Part shown: positions 32,074-38,823 of the stretch, piece after piece | Layout: each line of letters opens with the position of its first letter | Numbering within the stretch: position 1 is the first letter of the stretch | NCBI GenBank assembly: GCA_015064525.1 | Contig: SVSC01000004.1 | Span: 1-48,658, forward strand | Length of the DNA stretch: 48,658 nt | DNA from: Oscillospiraceae bacterium | GTDB taxonomy: Bacteria > Bacillota > Clostridia > Oscillospirales > CAG-272 | Direction of reading: 5' to 3' | Notes under the pieces: model-generated | Told to the model about the DNA's origin: nothing | The model's database searches: none | Seen by the model: the letters and a program-made list of their open reading frames with translations, nothing else | Program-made: the position numbers and the translations under genes

Positions 32074-32556
32074 TTAACCTTTCCGACCGATCCGATAGAC
32101 CATGGCGGCGTCGCGTCCGCCCTCCAGCCTACCGTAGCGGTACTCTATTGTTTGTGTGATTTCGGGATTGCTGATCAGGAGCGCTGTGACGGTGGGAAGC
32201 CCACGGCTTTCGATCTCCTTCAGCTTTGCTTCTGCCAATGGCGCCCCGGCGAGAACGGCTTCTCCCGATTGAACCAGCGGGCGAAAGCCCTCGCCCTTGA
32301 GGGAAACGGTATCAACTCCGATATGGATCAACAGCTCCAGACCGTCCTCGGAACGAATGGTGTAGGCGTGCCCCTCCTCGGAAACGCCCTCCACAATCCC
32401 GTTGCAGGGAGAGAAAAAGCAGCCGTCCGTGGGTCGAATGGCAACGCCGTTGCCCAAAATTCCGGAGGAAAAGGCTTCGTCGGGCATTTCGGTCAGGGGG
32501 CAGCATTCCCCCGTGCAAACCGAGAGCAGGGTTTTTTCTTTTTTTGAAAACAGCAT
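32074..32556 (-). CDS. crr: PTS glucose-type EIIA component
   Basis: A soluble phosphocarrier of 160 residues that receives phosphate from HPr and passes it to the EIIB Cys. It has the EIIA-Glc fold: SSGILGNGVAIRPTDG, DGCFFSPCNGIV, His63 in GHAYTI and the phosphorylated His78 in LLIHIGVDTVSLKGEGF. EIIA is more often fused to the permease in Gram-positive glucose systems; here it is separate. It starts 12 bases after the ptsI stop and ends 3 bases before the permease, in one operon. Confidence 0.93.
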   Translation of the reverse strand: MLFSKKEKTLLSVCTGECCPLTEMPDEAFSSGILGNGVAIRPTDGCFFSPCNGIVEGVSEEGHAYTIRSEDGLELLIHIGVDTVSLKGEGFRPLVQSGEAVLAGAPLAEAKLKEIESRGLPTVTALLISNPEITQTIEYRYGRLEGGRDAAMVYRIGRKG

Positions 32557-32568
32557 GATAGCCTCCGA

Positions 32569-34221
32569 TTATTTACATTCAATCACTTTTTCGCGGACCC
32601 CGAGCAGGTAGGGAACGGAAACGGAAAGCTCGTCGATCCGCATATCCGCAAACCGTTGGGTCAGGCGCAGATCCGCCGCCATCTCGCCGCAGATGCCGAT
32701 CCAGCCGCCCCGCCCGTGGATGGCGCGCGCCGATTCCTCAATGAGCCGCAGGACGGGCTCCCGATTTCTCTCGCACAGAGAGGCTAAATAAGGATTCTGA
32801 CGATCGGCGGCAAGAGTGTATTGGGTGAGATCGTTGGTGCCGATCGAAAAGAAGTTTACCTCCTCGGCAAGCTCGCGGCACATCACCGCCGCGGCGGGCG
32901 TTTCGATCATGATGCCGAATTCCATGCCGTTGTCGAAGGCTTTTCCCTCTTTTTGCAGCTCTGCCTTGCACTCCTCCAGAAGCCGCCTGCAGTTTCGCAC
33001 CTCCTCCACGGAAACGATCATGGGGATCATCAGGGAAACGGTTCCGTAGGCGGATGCCCGCAGAATGGCTCGCAGCTGCTCCTTGAACAGCTCTTCGCGG
33101 GCGAGGCAAAGCCGCACCGCGCGGAAGCCCAGCGCGGGGTTTTCCTCTCGCGGCAGGTTCAGGTAGGGGATTTGCTTGTCGGCGCCCGCATCCAGCGTGC
33201 GGAATACGATCCGCTTGCCGTTCATTGCCTCCACGGTTTTTCGGTAGGAGACGTACAGCTCCTCCTCGGTGGGGGCGTGGTCCATGGTAAGATAGAGAAG
33301 CTCGGTTCGCAGAAGTCCAACGCCGTCGGCGCCGCCCGCGCAGGCCGCGGCTGCCTCTCCGCTGTCTCCCACGTTGGCGTAGATCAGCATACGGTGTCCG
33401 CTTCTTGTAACGGCGGGCTTGTTGATCAGGCTTCGCAGATAGCGGTCATGCTCCCGCGCCAGCTCGTTTTCCTCCCTACGGCTCTGCTCAAAGGCGCGCA
33501 GCGTTTCCGCGTCGGGGGATAGGGTCAGCCGTCCCTCCGCGGCATCCAAAAGAGCAAAGCAACCATCCATGGAGGCGGGAAGCTCGCCCACGCCCACCAG
33601 CGCGGGAATTCCCATGGCGCGGGCGAGAATGGCGGTGTGAGAGCTTGGGGTTCCTCCAAAGGTGACAAAGCCGAGAATTCTGGACTTATCCAGCGTGACG
33701 GTTTGGGAGGGGGTGAGATCGGGTGCCACCAGAATATAGGATTCCTGCGGCTCCGCGACGGCGGGCTTTTCTGCTCCCGCCAATTGCTCTAACAGTTGCT
33801 CTCGCAGGTCGGCAATGTCATTGGCGCGCGCGGAAAGATAGGGATCGTCCATGCTCCGAAAGCGGGCGGCAAAGCGGTCGGTGGCGCTGATCACGGCATC
33901 CTCGGCAGTGGTGTTCGCGGTAAGCGCTTCAAACAGCGCTTCGGTAAAATCCTCGTCCTCCAGCACCATGGCGTGGATCTCGAAAATTTCGGCAAGCTCC
34001 TCGGAAAGCTCGGCAAGGGTACGTTCCCGTAGGAGCTTCAAGCGGCTTGCGGTTTCTCTTAAAGCAAGCTCTAAACGGCAACGCTCCTCCCGAGGATGGC
34101 GGTGGACTTTCGCGGGCTTTGGGGGTTGTTCGGAATGAAAAAAATGCAGACGTCCTGCGATTTTTCCCGTATTGATCCCAATTCCCGTTACAAAGCGACT
34201 GCTTTGAGGTGTGCTTGGCAT
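32569..34221 (-). CDS. ptsI: Phosphoenolpyruvate-protein phosphotransferase (enzyme I)
   Basis: Transfers phosphate from PEP to HPr, starting the PTS cascade. The 550 residues have the N-terminal HPr-binding helical domain, the phospho-His195 in FGGTPSSHTAILAR, and the C-terminal PEP-binding barrel with LRTELLYL, FRTLDAGADKQ, FFSIGTNDLTQY and the active Cys in GICGEMA. The ATG is 1 base beyond the ptsH stop, with GGGGGGA inside ptsH as ribosome-binding site, so the two are tightly coupled. It is about 20 residues shorter than typical at the C-terminus but complete in motifs. Confidence 0.95.
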   Translation of the reverse strand: MPSTPQSSRFVTGIGINTGKIAGRLHFFHSEQPPKPAKVHRHPREERCRLELALRETASRLKLLRERTLAELSEELAEIFEIHAMVLEDEDFTEALFEALTANTTAEDAVISATDRFAARFRSMDDPYLSARANDIADLREQLLEQLAGAEKPAVAEPQESYILVAPDLTPSQTVTLDKSRILGFVTFGGTPSSHTAILARAMGIPALVGVGELPASMDGCFALLDAAEGRLTLSPDAETLRAFEQSRREENELAREHDRYLRSLINKPAVTRSGHRMLIYANVGDSGEAAAACAGGADGVGLLRTELLYLTMDHAPTEEELYVSYRKTVEAMNGKRIVFRTLDAGADKQIPYLNLPREENPALGFRAVRLCLAREELFKEQLRAILRASAYGTVSLMIPMIVSVEEVRNCRRLLEECKAELQKEGKAFDNGMEFGIMIETPAAAVMCRELAEEVNFFSIGTNDLTQYTLAADRQNPYLASLCERNREPVLRLIEESARAIHGRGGWIGICGEMAADLRLTQRFADMRIDELSVSVPYLLGVREKVIECK

Positions 34222-34222
34222 A

Positions 34223-34486
34223 TCAGCAGTCCCCCCAATCGGCGCAATGCTCCAAGAGCGCGTTGTATGCCGTTTCCTCGTCCTCTCCCGTGATGGTAAA
34301 GCGCAACGCCGTTCCGTAAACGGCTCCCAGCCCCATCACCGAGAGAAGCCGCTTGCAATCCGCCTCCTTGCCGTTTGCCGTTACGGTGACGGTTGCGGTG
34401 AAGCGCTTCGCAAGCGCCGCCAGCTTTCCTGCGGGACGGGCGTGCAGACCGTTGGGATCGGCAACGGTTTTTGTGAATGTCTTCAT
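34223..34486 (-). CDS. ptsH: PTS phosphocarrier protein HPr
   Basis: An 87-residue phosphocarrier. His15 in NGLHARPAG is the PEP-dependent phosphorylation site, so transport function is intact. The Gram-positive regulatory site Ser46, which HPr kinase phosphorylates to activate CcpA, is Arg46 here (C44-K45-R46-L-L-S49-V-M-G), and the usual Ser52 of Bacillus is Gly. It is therefore unlikely to carry the normal catabolite-repression signal, unless Ser49 substitutes. It is first in the pts operon; AAAGGAG precedes the ATG. No consensus promoter was identified between the rpmF terminator and ptsH. Confidence 0.93.
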   Translation of the reverse strand: MKTFTKTVADPNGLHARPAGKLAALAKRFTATVTVTANGKEADCKRLLSVMGLGAVYGTALRFTITGEDEETAYNALLEHCADWGDC

Positions 34487-34578
34487 GCGGTACTCCTTTC
34501 TCCGCCAAAGGTCGGTTTGCTTTTATTGTGTCTGTTTCCCAAAATTTTATGCGGGGAAGATCAAAAAAATAAAAAAAG

Positions 34579-34611
34579 CCCGAGACCACCAAAGGGTGTT
34601 CTCGGGTTTTT
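34579..34611 (-). terminator. Terminator after rpmF
   Basis: CCCGAGACCACC (34579-34590) pairs with GGTGTTCTCGGG (34595-34606) with one mismatch and a 4-base loop. T7 follows on the minus strand and T5 on the plus strand. It separates rpmF from the pts operon. Confidence 0.88.
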
Positions 34612-34626
34612 CGCATCAAGGTTAGA

Positions 34627-34827
34627 TTAAGCCTTCTTGTCGGCCTTCACTTCGATAACCTTTTTGCCATTGTAAAAGCCGCAAACCTTGCATACGCAGT
34701 GGGGCTTCACAATTGCGTCGCAAGCCGGATTCGAGCATTTCGACATGCCGGGCATAGAGAGCTTGCTGTTGTTGGAGCGTCTCTTATCTCTGCGCGCTTT
34801 CGATACTTTTTTCTTTGGTACTGCCAT
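34627..34827 (-). CDS. rpmF: Ribosomal protein L32 (zinc-binding form)
   Basis: A 66-residue component of the 50S subunit. It begins MAVPKKKVSKARRDKRRS, the L32 signature. A zinc knuckle is present (KCSNPAC, then CKVC), though the first pair is spaced Cys-x4-Cys instead of the normal Cys-x2-Cys. The start at 34827 follows GAGGTG; an in-frame ATG 24 bases upstream is not conserved. It follows the yceD gene by 51 bp, as in most Firmicutes. Confidence 0.93.
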   Translation of the reverse strand: MAVPKKKVSKARRDKRRSNNSKLSMPGMSKCSNPACDAIVKPHCVCKVCGFYNGKKVIEVKADKKA

Positions 34828-34878
34828 ATCTACACCTCCTCTTGCGCACACGCCGATGGGGCACGCGCATAATTGTTT

Positions 34879-35403
34879 TTACTGATTTTCGGGATCCTCT
34901 TGAATGAGTAGCTTCTGAAGCACTGCGAGCCGAGGATCAAGCTCTTTGGTGGGGCAGCCGCAATCGCCCAAGCGGCGCGGCTTTCCGCATTTGGGGCAAA
35001 GCCCGGGACAATCGGGCTCGCAGAGGATTCGCATGGGGAAGGAGAGCAGAATTTCCTCTCGGATCAGCTCGTCCAAATCCAATTCGCCGTTTTCAATCAC
35101 GGCGTATTCGTCCACGTTTTCCTCCAGCTGTTTTTCGCTGAGACTGTCGCGCGCGGCAACGGTGCGCTCCAGGGTAACGGAGAAGCTTTGTTGCACGGGT
35201 TCTAAACAGCGGGCGCACTCGGCGCGATAGACAACGGTTGCCGTTAACGAAAGGCTCATGTAGCCTGCCTGATCGGTCACCTCGCCCAGAACGTGAGCAT
35301 CGCCTTCAAATTCAGCGCCATCCGTTGGCTCGGGAGAAAGGAAAAAATCCAGCATGATCCGATCGGTCTCGCCTCTCAGCATGGGACGCATATCCAGAGT
35401 CAT
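34879..35403 (-). CDS. YceD/DUF177 family protein
   Basis: A 174-residue DUF177 protein (YlbN of Bacillus), always linked to rpmF and thought to act in 23S rRNA or large-subunit assembly; its exact function is uncertain. Cysteines in ECARCLEPV and in the C-terminal CPGLCPKCGKP give the typical metal-binding pattern. AAGGAGG precedes 35403; the longer in-frame start at 35436 lies upstream of that site. Transcribed with rpmF from the promoter at 35442-35470. Confidence 0.9.
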   Translation of the reverse strand: MTLDMRPMLRGETDRIMLDFFLSPEPTDGAEFEGDAHVLGEVTDQAGYMSLSLTATVVYRAECARCLEPVQQSFSVTLERTVAARDSLSEKQLEENVDEYAVIENGELDLDELIREEILLSFPMRILCEPDCPGLCPKCGKPRRLGDCGCPTKELDPRLAVLQKLLIQEDPENQ

Positions 35404-35441
35404 GGAATCCCTCCTTCGGATGATCAAAATAGACATCCATT

Positions 35442-35470
35442 ATTATACCCCCAAAAAGCAAATTTGTCAA
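35442..35470 (-). promoter_or_regulatory. Promoter of the yceD-rpmF operon
   Basis: Minus strand: perfect TTGACA (35465-35470), 17 bp, perfect TATAAT (35442-35447). The spacer ends in GGGGG, like the divergent tmcAL promoter. Confidence 0.85.
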
Positions 35471-35541
35471 TAGTTTTTTTGATTTTCTTCCTCATATCCC
35501 GAAAAAAAAACAAAAAGGAGACGTGAACCCGTGAGAATTGA

Positions 35542-35570
35542 TTGACAAAACCCGTAAAAAGGGGTATAAT
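35542..35570 (+). promoter_or_regulatory. Promoter of tmcAL
   Basis: Perfect TTGACA (35542-35547), 17 bp, perfect TATAAT (35565-35570). Spacer ends and flanks closely resemble those of the divergent yceD promoter (GGGGTATAATAA in both). Confidence 0.85.
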
Positions 35571-35610
35571 AACGGTAGAAAACGAAAACTGGGAAAGGAG
35601 GCGGAGCGAA

Positions 35611-36843
35611 ATGCCGAAGCAAGAAACGGAACGCCCCCGCAGCGTTGGGATTATTTGTGAGTGCAATCCCCCCCACGAAGGGCATTTTTATTTGATGCGG
35701 CAGGCAAGGGCGGCGGGAGCCGAGGCGGTGATTTGCGTGATGAGCGGATGCTTTACCCAAAGGGGTGAGGCAGCCGTGCTGGATCCCCGAACTCGCGCGG
35801 CGATCCTTTTGGATGGAGGCGCCGATGCTGTTTTTGAGCTGCCGTTTCCGCACTCCTCGGCAAGCGGAGAATTTTTTGCCGCCGCGGGAGTTTCCATGCT
35901 GGAGCGGCTGGGGGTAGAGGAGCTGTGGTTTGGAAGCGAGTGCGGCGACCTTTCCCTGCTTTGGAGGCAGGTGGAGCTGGTAGAGAGTGAAGCCTTTCTT
36001 TCGGCGTATCGGGAAGCCTGCCGCGAAAAAGGAGAGGGGACTGCCGAGGCATATTTCCGTGTTCTGACGCAAATGGGGGGAGCCGACGGCTTGCTTCCCA
36101 ACGACACGCTCGGAATTGCCTACTTGAAGGCGATCCGTCGAACGGGCGCCTCCATCAAGCCCCATACCGTTCAAAGAGTGGGAAGCGGCTTTGCGGAAGC
36201 CAGTCTGCGAGCGGGCGAAATTCCATCGGCGCGCGCCCTTCGATTGCTGTTGGAGGAGCGTGGCGTGGAGGCGTGGAGGCCTTATCTTTCCCCCGAGGGC
36301 TACCGCTTGGTGTCTCTGCAGACCGAGTTAGGACTGGCGCCCGCCGATCTCGCGCGGGCGGAGACAGCGGTGCTATCCTTCTTCCGTATGGCGCGCGGTG
36401 AGGACTTGGAGTGTGTTCCCGAGCTGAGTGGCGGTCTTGGACGGCGTATTTCCGAGGCGGCGCATCGGTCGGGCTCCCTGAAGGAGCTTACGCATCGGTC
36501 GGGTACCAAAAAGTATCCGGAGGCGAGAATTCGAAGGGGGATTCTGTTTGCCATGCTGGGGGTGACCGAGGAGGATCTGCGAACGCCCCCGTTCTACGCG
36601 GTTCTGCTGGGGGCAAATCGGGCGGGCTGTCGGTTCCTCGGGGCGGTGCGCAGGAGCACGCGAATTCCGATTGTTACCTGTTGGGGAGACCTTCCGCAAG
36701 AGGAGGGCGCGGAGCGTCAGCTTACTCTTTGCCAACGGGCGTGGTCGCTCTACACGCTCTGCCTGCCTTCGGCTGTGGCGGCGGATCGCTTTTTGCGCGT
36801 TTCCTCTTTGATCCTTCAAAAGGACGATCACGGAGCCGAGTGA
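35611..36843 (+). CDS. tmcAL: tRNA(Met) cytidine acetate ligase (TmcAL/YlbM)
   Basis: Uses acetate and ATP to make N4-acetylcytidine at the wobble base of elongator tRNA-Met. The 410 residues begin with the nucleotidyltransferase motif GIICECNPPHEGHFYLMRQA (the HxGH-type ATP site), followed by VMSGCFTQRGEAAVLD, ELPF and LPNDTLGIAYLKA, all typical of the family. The ATG at 35611 follows AAAGGAGG; an in-frame upstream start at 35542 overlaps the promoter. It is divergent from yceD-rpmF, the same gene trio as ylbM-ylbN-rpmF of Bacillus. Confidence 0.92.
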   Translation: MPKQETERPRSVGIICECNPPHEGHFYLMRQARAAGAEAVICVMSGCFTQRGEAAVLDPRTRAAILLDGGADAVFELPFPHSSASGEFFAAAGVSMLERLGVEELWFGSECGDLSLLWRQVELVESEAFLSAYREACREKGEGTAEAYFRVLTQMGGADGLLPNDTLGIAYLKAIRRTGASIKPHTVQRVGSGFAEASLRAGEIPSARALRLLLEERGVEAWRPYLSPEGYRLVSLQTELGLAPADLARAETAVLSFFRMARGEDLECVPELSGGLGRRISEAAHRSGSLKELTHRSGTKKYPEARIRRGILFAMLGVTEEDLRTPPFYAVLLGANRAGCRFLGAVRRSTRIPIVTCWGDLPQEEGAERQLTLCQRAWSLYTLCLPSAVAADRFLRVSSLILQKDDHGAE

Positions 36844-36884
36844 TCGGTTGCGCAGGGACTCCGCAAAAAAATAGAACGGCGGGG

Positions 36885-36913
36885 TTGACTTTTTGAGAAA
36901 ACTATGATATAAT
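36885..36913 (+). promoter_or_regulatory. Promoter of the 96-aa gene
   Basis: TTGACT (36885-36890), 17 bp, TATAAT (36908-36913) with TGA extension. The leader is about 95 bases long. Confidence 0.8.
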
Positions 36914-37011
36914 AATCTGTAAACGTGTACGCAATCGAAAGAACAGGACGTTTGTCCGATCCGATAGAGTGATCGAATATTACAGCGCAAGCAGGAAAGG
37001 AAGGGTACATT

Positions 37012-37302
37012 ATGGCACAGGAAACTCGCCCGTTGGCAGGCGGTAAGCATCTCGAATATATGGGGAAGCCGTTGGTGCGGCAGGATGATACCATATGCTA
37101 TGGAGACATGAGCGAAAAGTATATTCTCATTCTCGAAATTCTGAAGAGAGACAAGGAAACGGATCTGCCCAGCAAGATTCTGATTCAGGTTGTGGAGTCC
37201 CAAAACCCCACCAATATCATCAAGCAGGGCGATAAGAACAGCCTGCACGATGCCTTTAGCTTGGGAACCGTTTGGTTGGAGCAGGCGTTGAAAAAGGGCT
37301 GA
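37012..37302 (+). CDS. Hypothetical protein, 96 aa
   Basis: I do not recognise this family. It encodes a small soluble, charge-balanced protein with no signal peptide. The middle (SEKYILILEILKRDKETDLPSKILIQVVES, read as strand-helix-strand) suggests a compact alpha/beta fold. It has GGAAAGGAAGGG before the ATG, its own consensus promoter and a strong terminator, so it is a complete transcription unit. It lies between the tmcAL and yybS-gdpP loci; no function can be inferred from that. Confidence 0.7.
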   Translation: MAQETRPLAGGKHLEYMGKPLVRQDDTICYGDMSEKYILILEILKRDKETDLPSKILIQVVESQNPTNIIKQGDKNSLHDAFSLGTVWLEQALKKG

Positions 37303-37331
37303 TGCGTAAGGGCACAATGCCGAATCACCGA

Positions 37332-37370
37332 GGAAGCGGAGAACGCGGAGCGTTCTCCGCTTCCTTTTTT
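37332..37370 (+). terminator. Terminator of the 96-aa gene
   Basis: A perfect 15-bp stem (37332-37346 with 37350-37364), a 3-base loop, then six Ts. Confidence 0.93.
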
Positions 37371-37421
37371 GCTTAAAAACCGTAAAAAGGGTAAAAAAAT
37401 TGTTAAATATATATGGAAGTG

Positions 37422-37450
37422 TTTACAAATCAAAAAAAATATGATATACT
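37422..37450 (+). promoter_or_regulatory. Promoter of the yybS-gdpP-rplI-dnaB operon
   Basis: TTTACA (37422-37427), 17 bp, TATACT (37445-37450) preceded by TGA (extended -10). Confidence 0.75.
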
Positions 37451-37491
37451 GTTATAATGGTACAGTAGTGTGATCTTGTCCGAGAGGAGGA

Positions 37492-38790
37492 ATGGATTTG
37501 AACGACCGGCTCGACGAACGTGAATGGAATATCGAAAATCCTTGGACGCAAGCATCCTCGCTTCCGCGCCCCAAGGAGGGATCAACCGCCCTTGCCGTTG
37601 TCCTGTTTGGCGTGGCGTGCGCCGCGATTCCGCTGAGCCTTTATCATAGCGTCGTTGCCTTGCTCCTTGGGGTGGCTTTGGTTTTGGGAAGCGCTTTCCT
37701 TTTGAAGAATAAGAGGATGACGCTGCTTTTGGCGGCAAGCGCTCTTTTGGCGGCGTTGGCTCCGGGAATGATTCTCCCCGTGAGCGGTAGCTTTTATCCT
37801 GTTTTCGGCGCTGTTGCCGCCGCGCTTTGCGTTAGCGTGGCTGCCGGAGCCTATTATCAAACCGTCACGCGGCTGGCAGTGGTTCCGATTCTATTATCGG
37901 TGATCATCGCGGGTGCTGTGTATGCCCTGAAGGGAGACCTTTTATGGGCTACCCTGGCGATCGTTCCCCTGCCGTCGATGCTCTTGGTTTCGATCTCCAC
38001 GCGCAAGGGCATGGGCGCAACCACCGTGATCTGCTTCGGTGTGGGCGGTCTGCTTCTGACGGGGGCGATCTTGGCTGCCGTTTGGCTGAAAAGAACGCTG
38101 GGAGCTATCAGTACGGAAGCGATCAACGGTTTGCTGGATCAATGGAAGGAGGGTTTTGCCCTGAGCCAGATTCAAGCCCGCGACCAATTGATGGCGGAAA
38201 TTGACGAAATGAAGGGGATGGCGAGCATGACCGCCGAAACCCTGAAGCGCTTGGACGAAATGAAGGAGATGCTATGGGAACGGATGAGCGACAGCGTGAT
38301 TCGCGCATCGCTCAATCAAACCTTTCTGCTGATCCCCGCGGCGGCGGTGGTGATCGCGGTGGTTGCATCGTTTCTGTCTCAAAGATTGCTCAACGGATAC
38401 TACGCCGCAAACGGGCTTTCCGAGGTGGTCACACCCGAGGCTGAATTCGTAACGGTCAGTGTTCCCGCTGCTGCGCTCTACGTTCTTTGCGTGGTGGTGG
38501 TTGCGGCGGCGCCCTCCTTTTCCGTGGTTGGAGTTGCGGCGAGCAACCTTTGCCTCATCCTGGTGCCTGCCATGCTGTATCTGGCGCTCGGAGCCCTTCG
38601 CCCGTTGCTTCGTCGGCTGATGCGGATCCGCCGCGTATTTCCCATTATTCTTTTGGCGTTGATCTGCTATTCCACGTCGGGAATTCTCCTGGTGGCGGCA
38701 ACGGTGGGCGCCTGCGATCGACTGTTCCGCGCACTTCGCAGAGCCGTGGATCGGAAATTCTCGAACGGAGACGGCAATCCGCCCGATTGA
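37492..38790 (+). CDS. YybS-like membrane protein (DUF2232)
   Basis: A polytopic membrane protein of 432 residues with about eight to ten membrane segments and a central cytoplasmic or external coiled stretch (about 200-265, rich in Met/Glu/Lys: AEIDEMKGMASM, KRLDEMKEM). Family and position fit YybS/DUF2232, which stands directly before gdpP in Firmicutes; its function is unknown, though S-component-like transport has been proposed for some relatives. AGGAGG precedes the ATG. gdpP follows 33 bp later, so this is the first gene of the operon. Confidence 0.8.
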   Translation: MDLNDRLDEREWNIENPWTQASSLPRPKEGSTALAVVLFGVACAAIPLSLYHSVVALLLGVALVLGSAFLLKNKRMTLLLAASALLAALAPGMILPVSGSFYPVFGAVAAALCVSVAAGAYYQTVTRLAVVPILLSVIIAGAVYALKGDLLWATLAIVPLPSMLLVSISTRKGMGATTVICFGVGGLLLTGAILAAVWLKRTLGAISTEAINGLLDQWKEGFALSQIQARDQLMAEIDEMKGMASMTAETLKRLDEMKEMLWERMSDSVIRASLNQTFLLIPAAAVVIAVVASFLSQRLLNGYYAANGLSEVVTPEAEFVTVSVPAAALYVLCVVVVAAAPSFSVVGVAASNLCLILVPAMLYLALGALRPLLRRLMRIRRVFPIILLALICYSTSGILLVAATVGACDRLFRALRRAVDRKFSNGDGNPPD

Positions 38791-38823
38791 TCCTTTGAAG
38801 TTTTATGGAAGGAGCCTCGTAAG

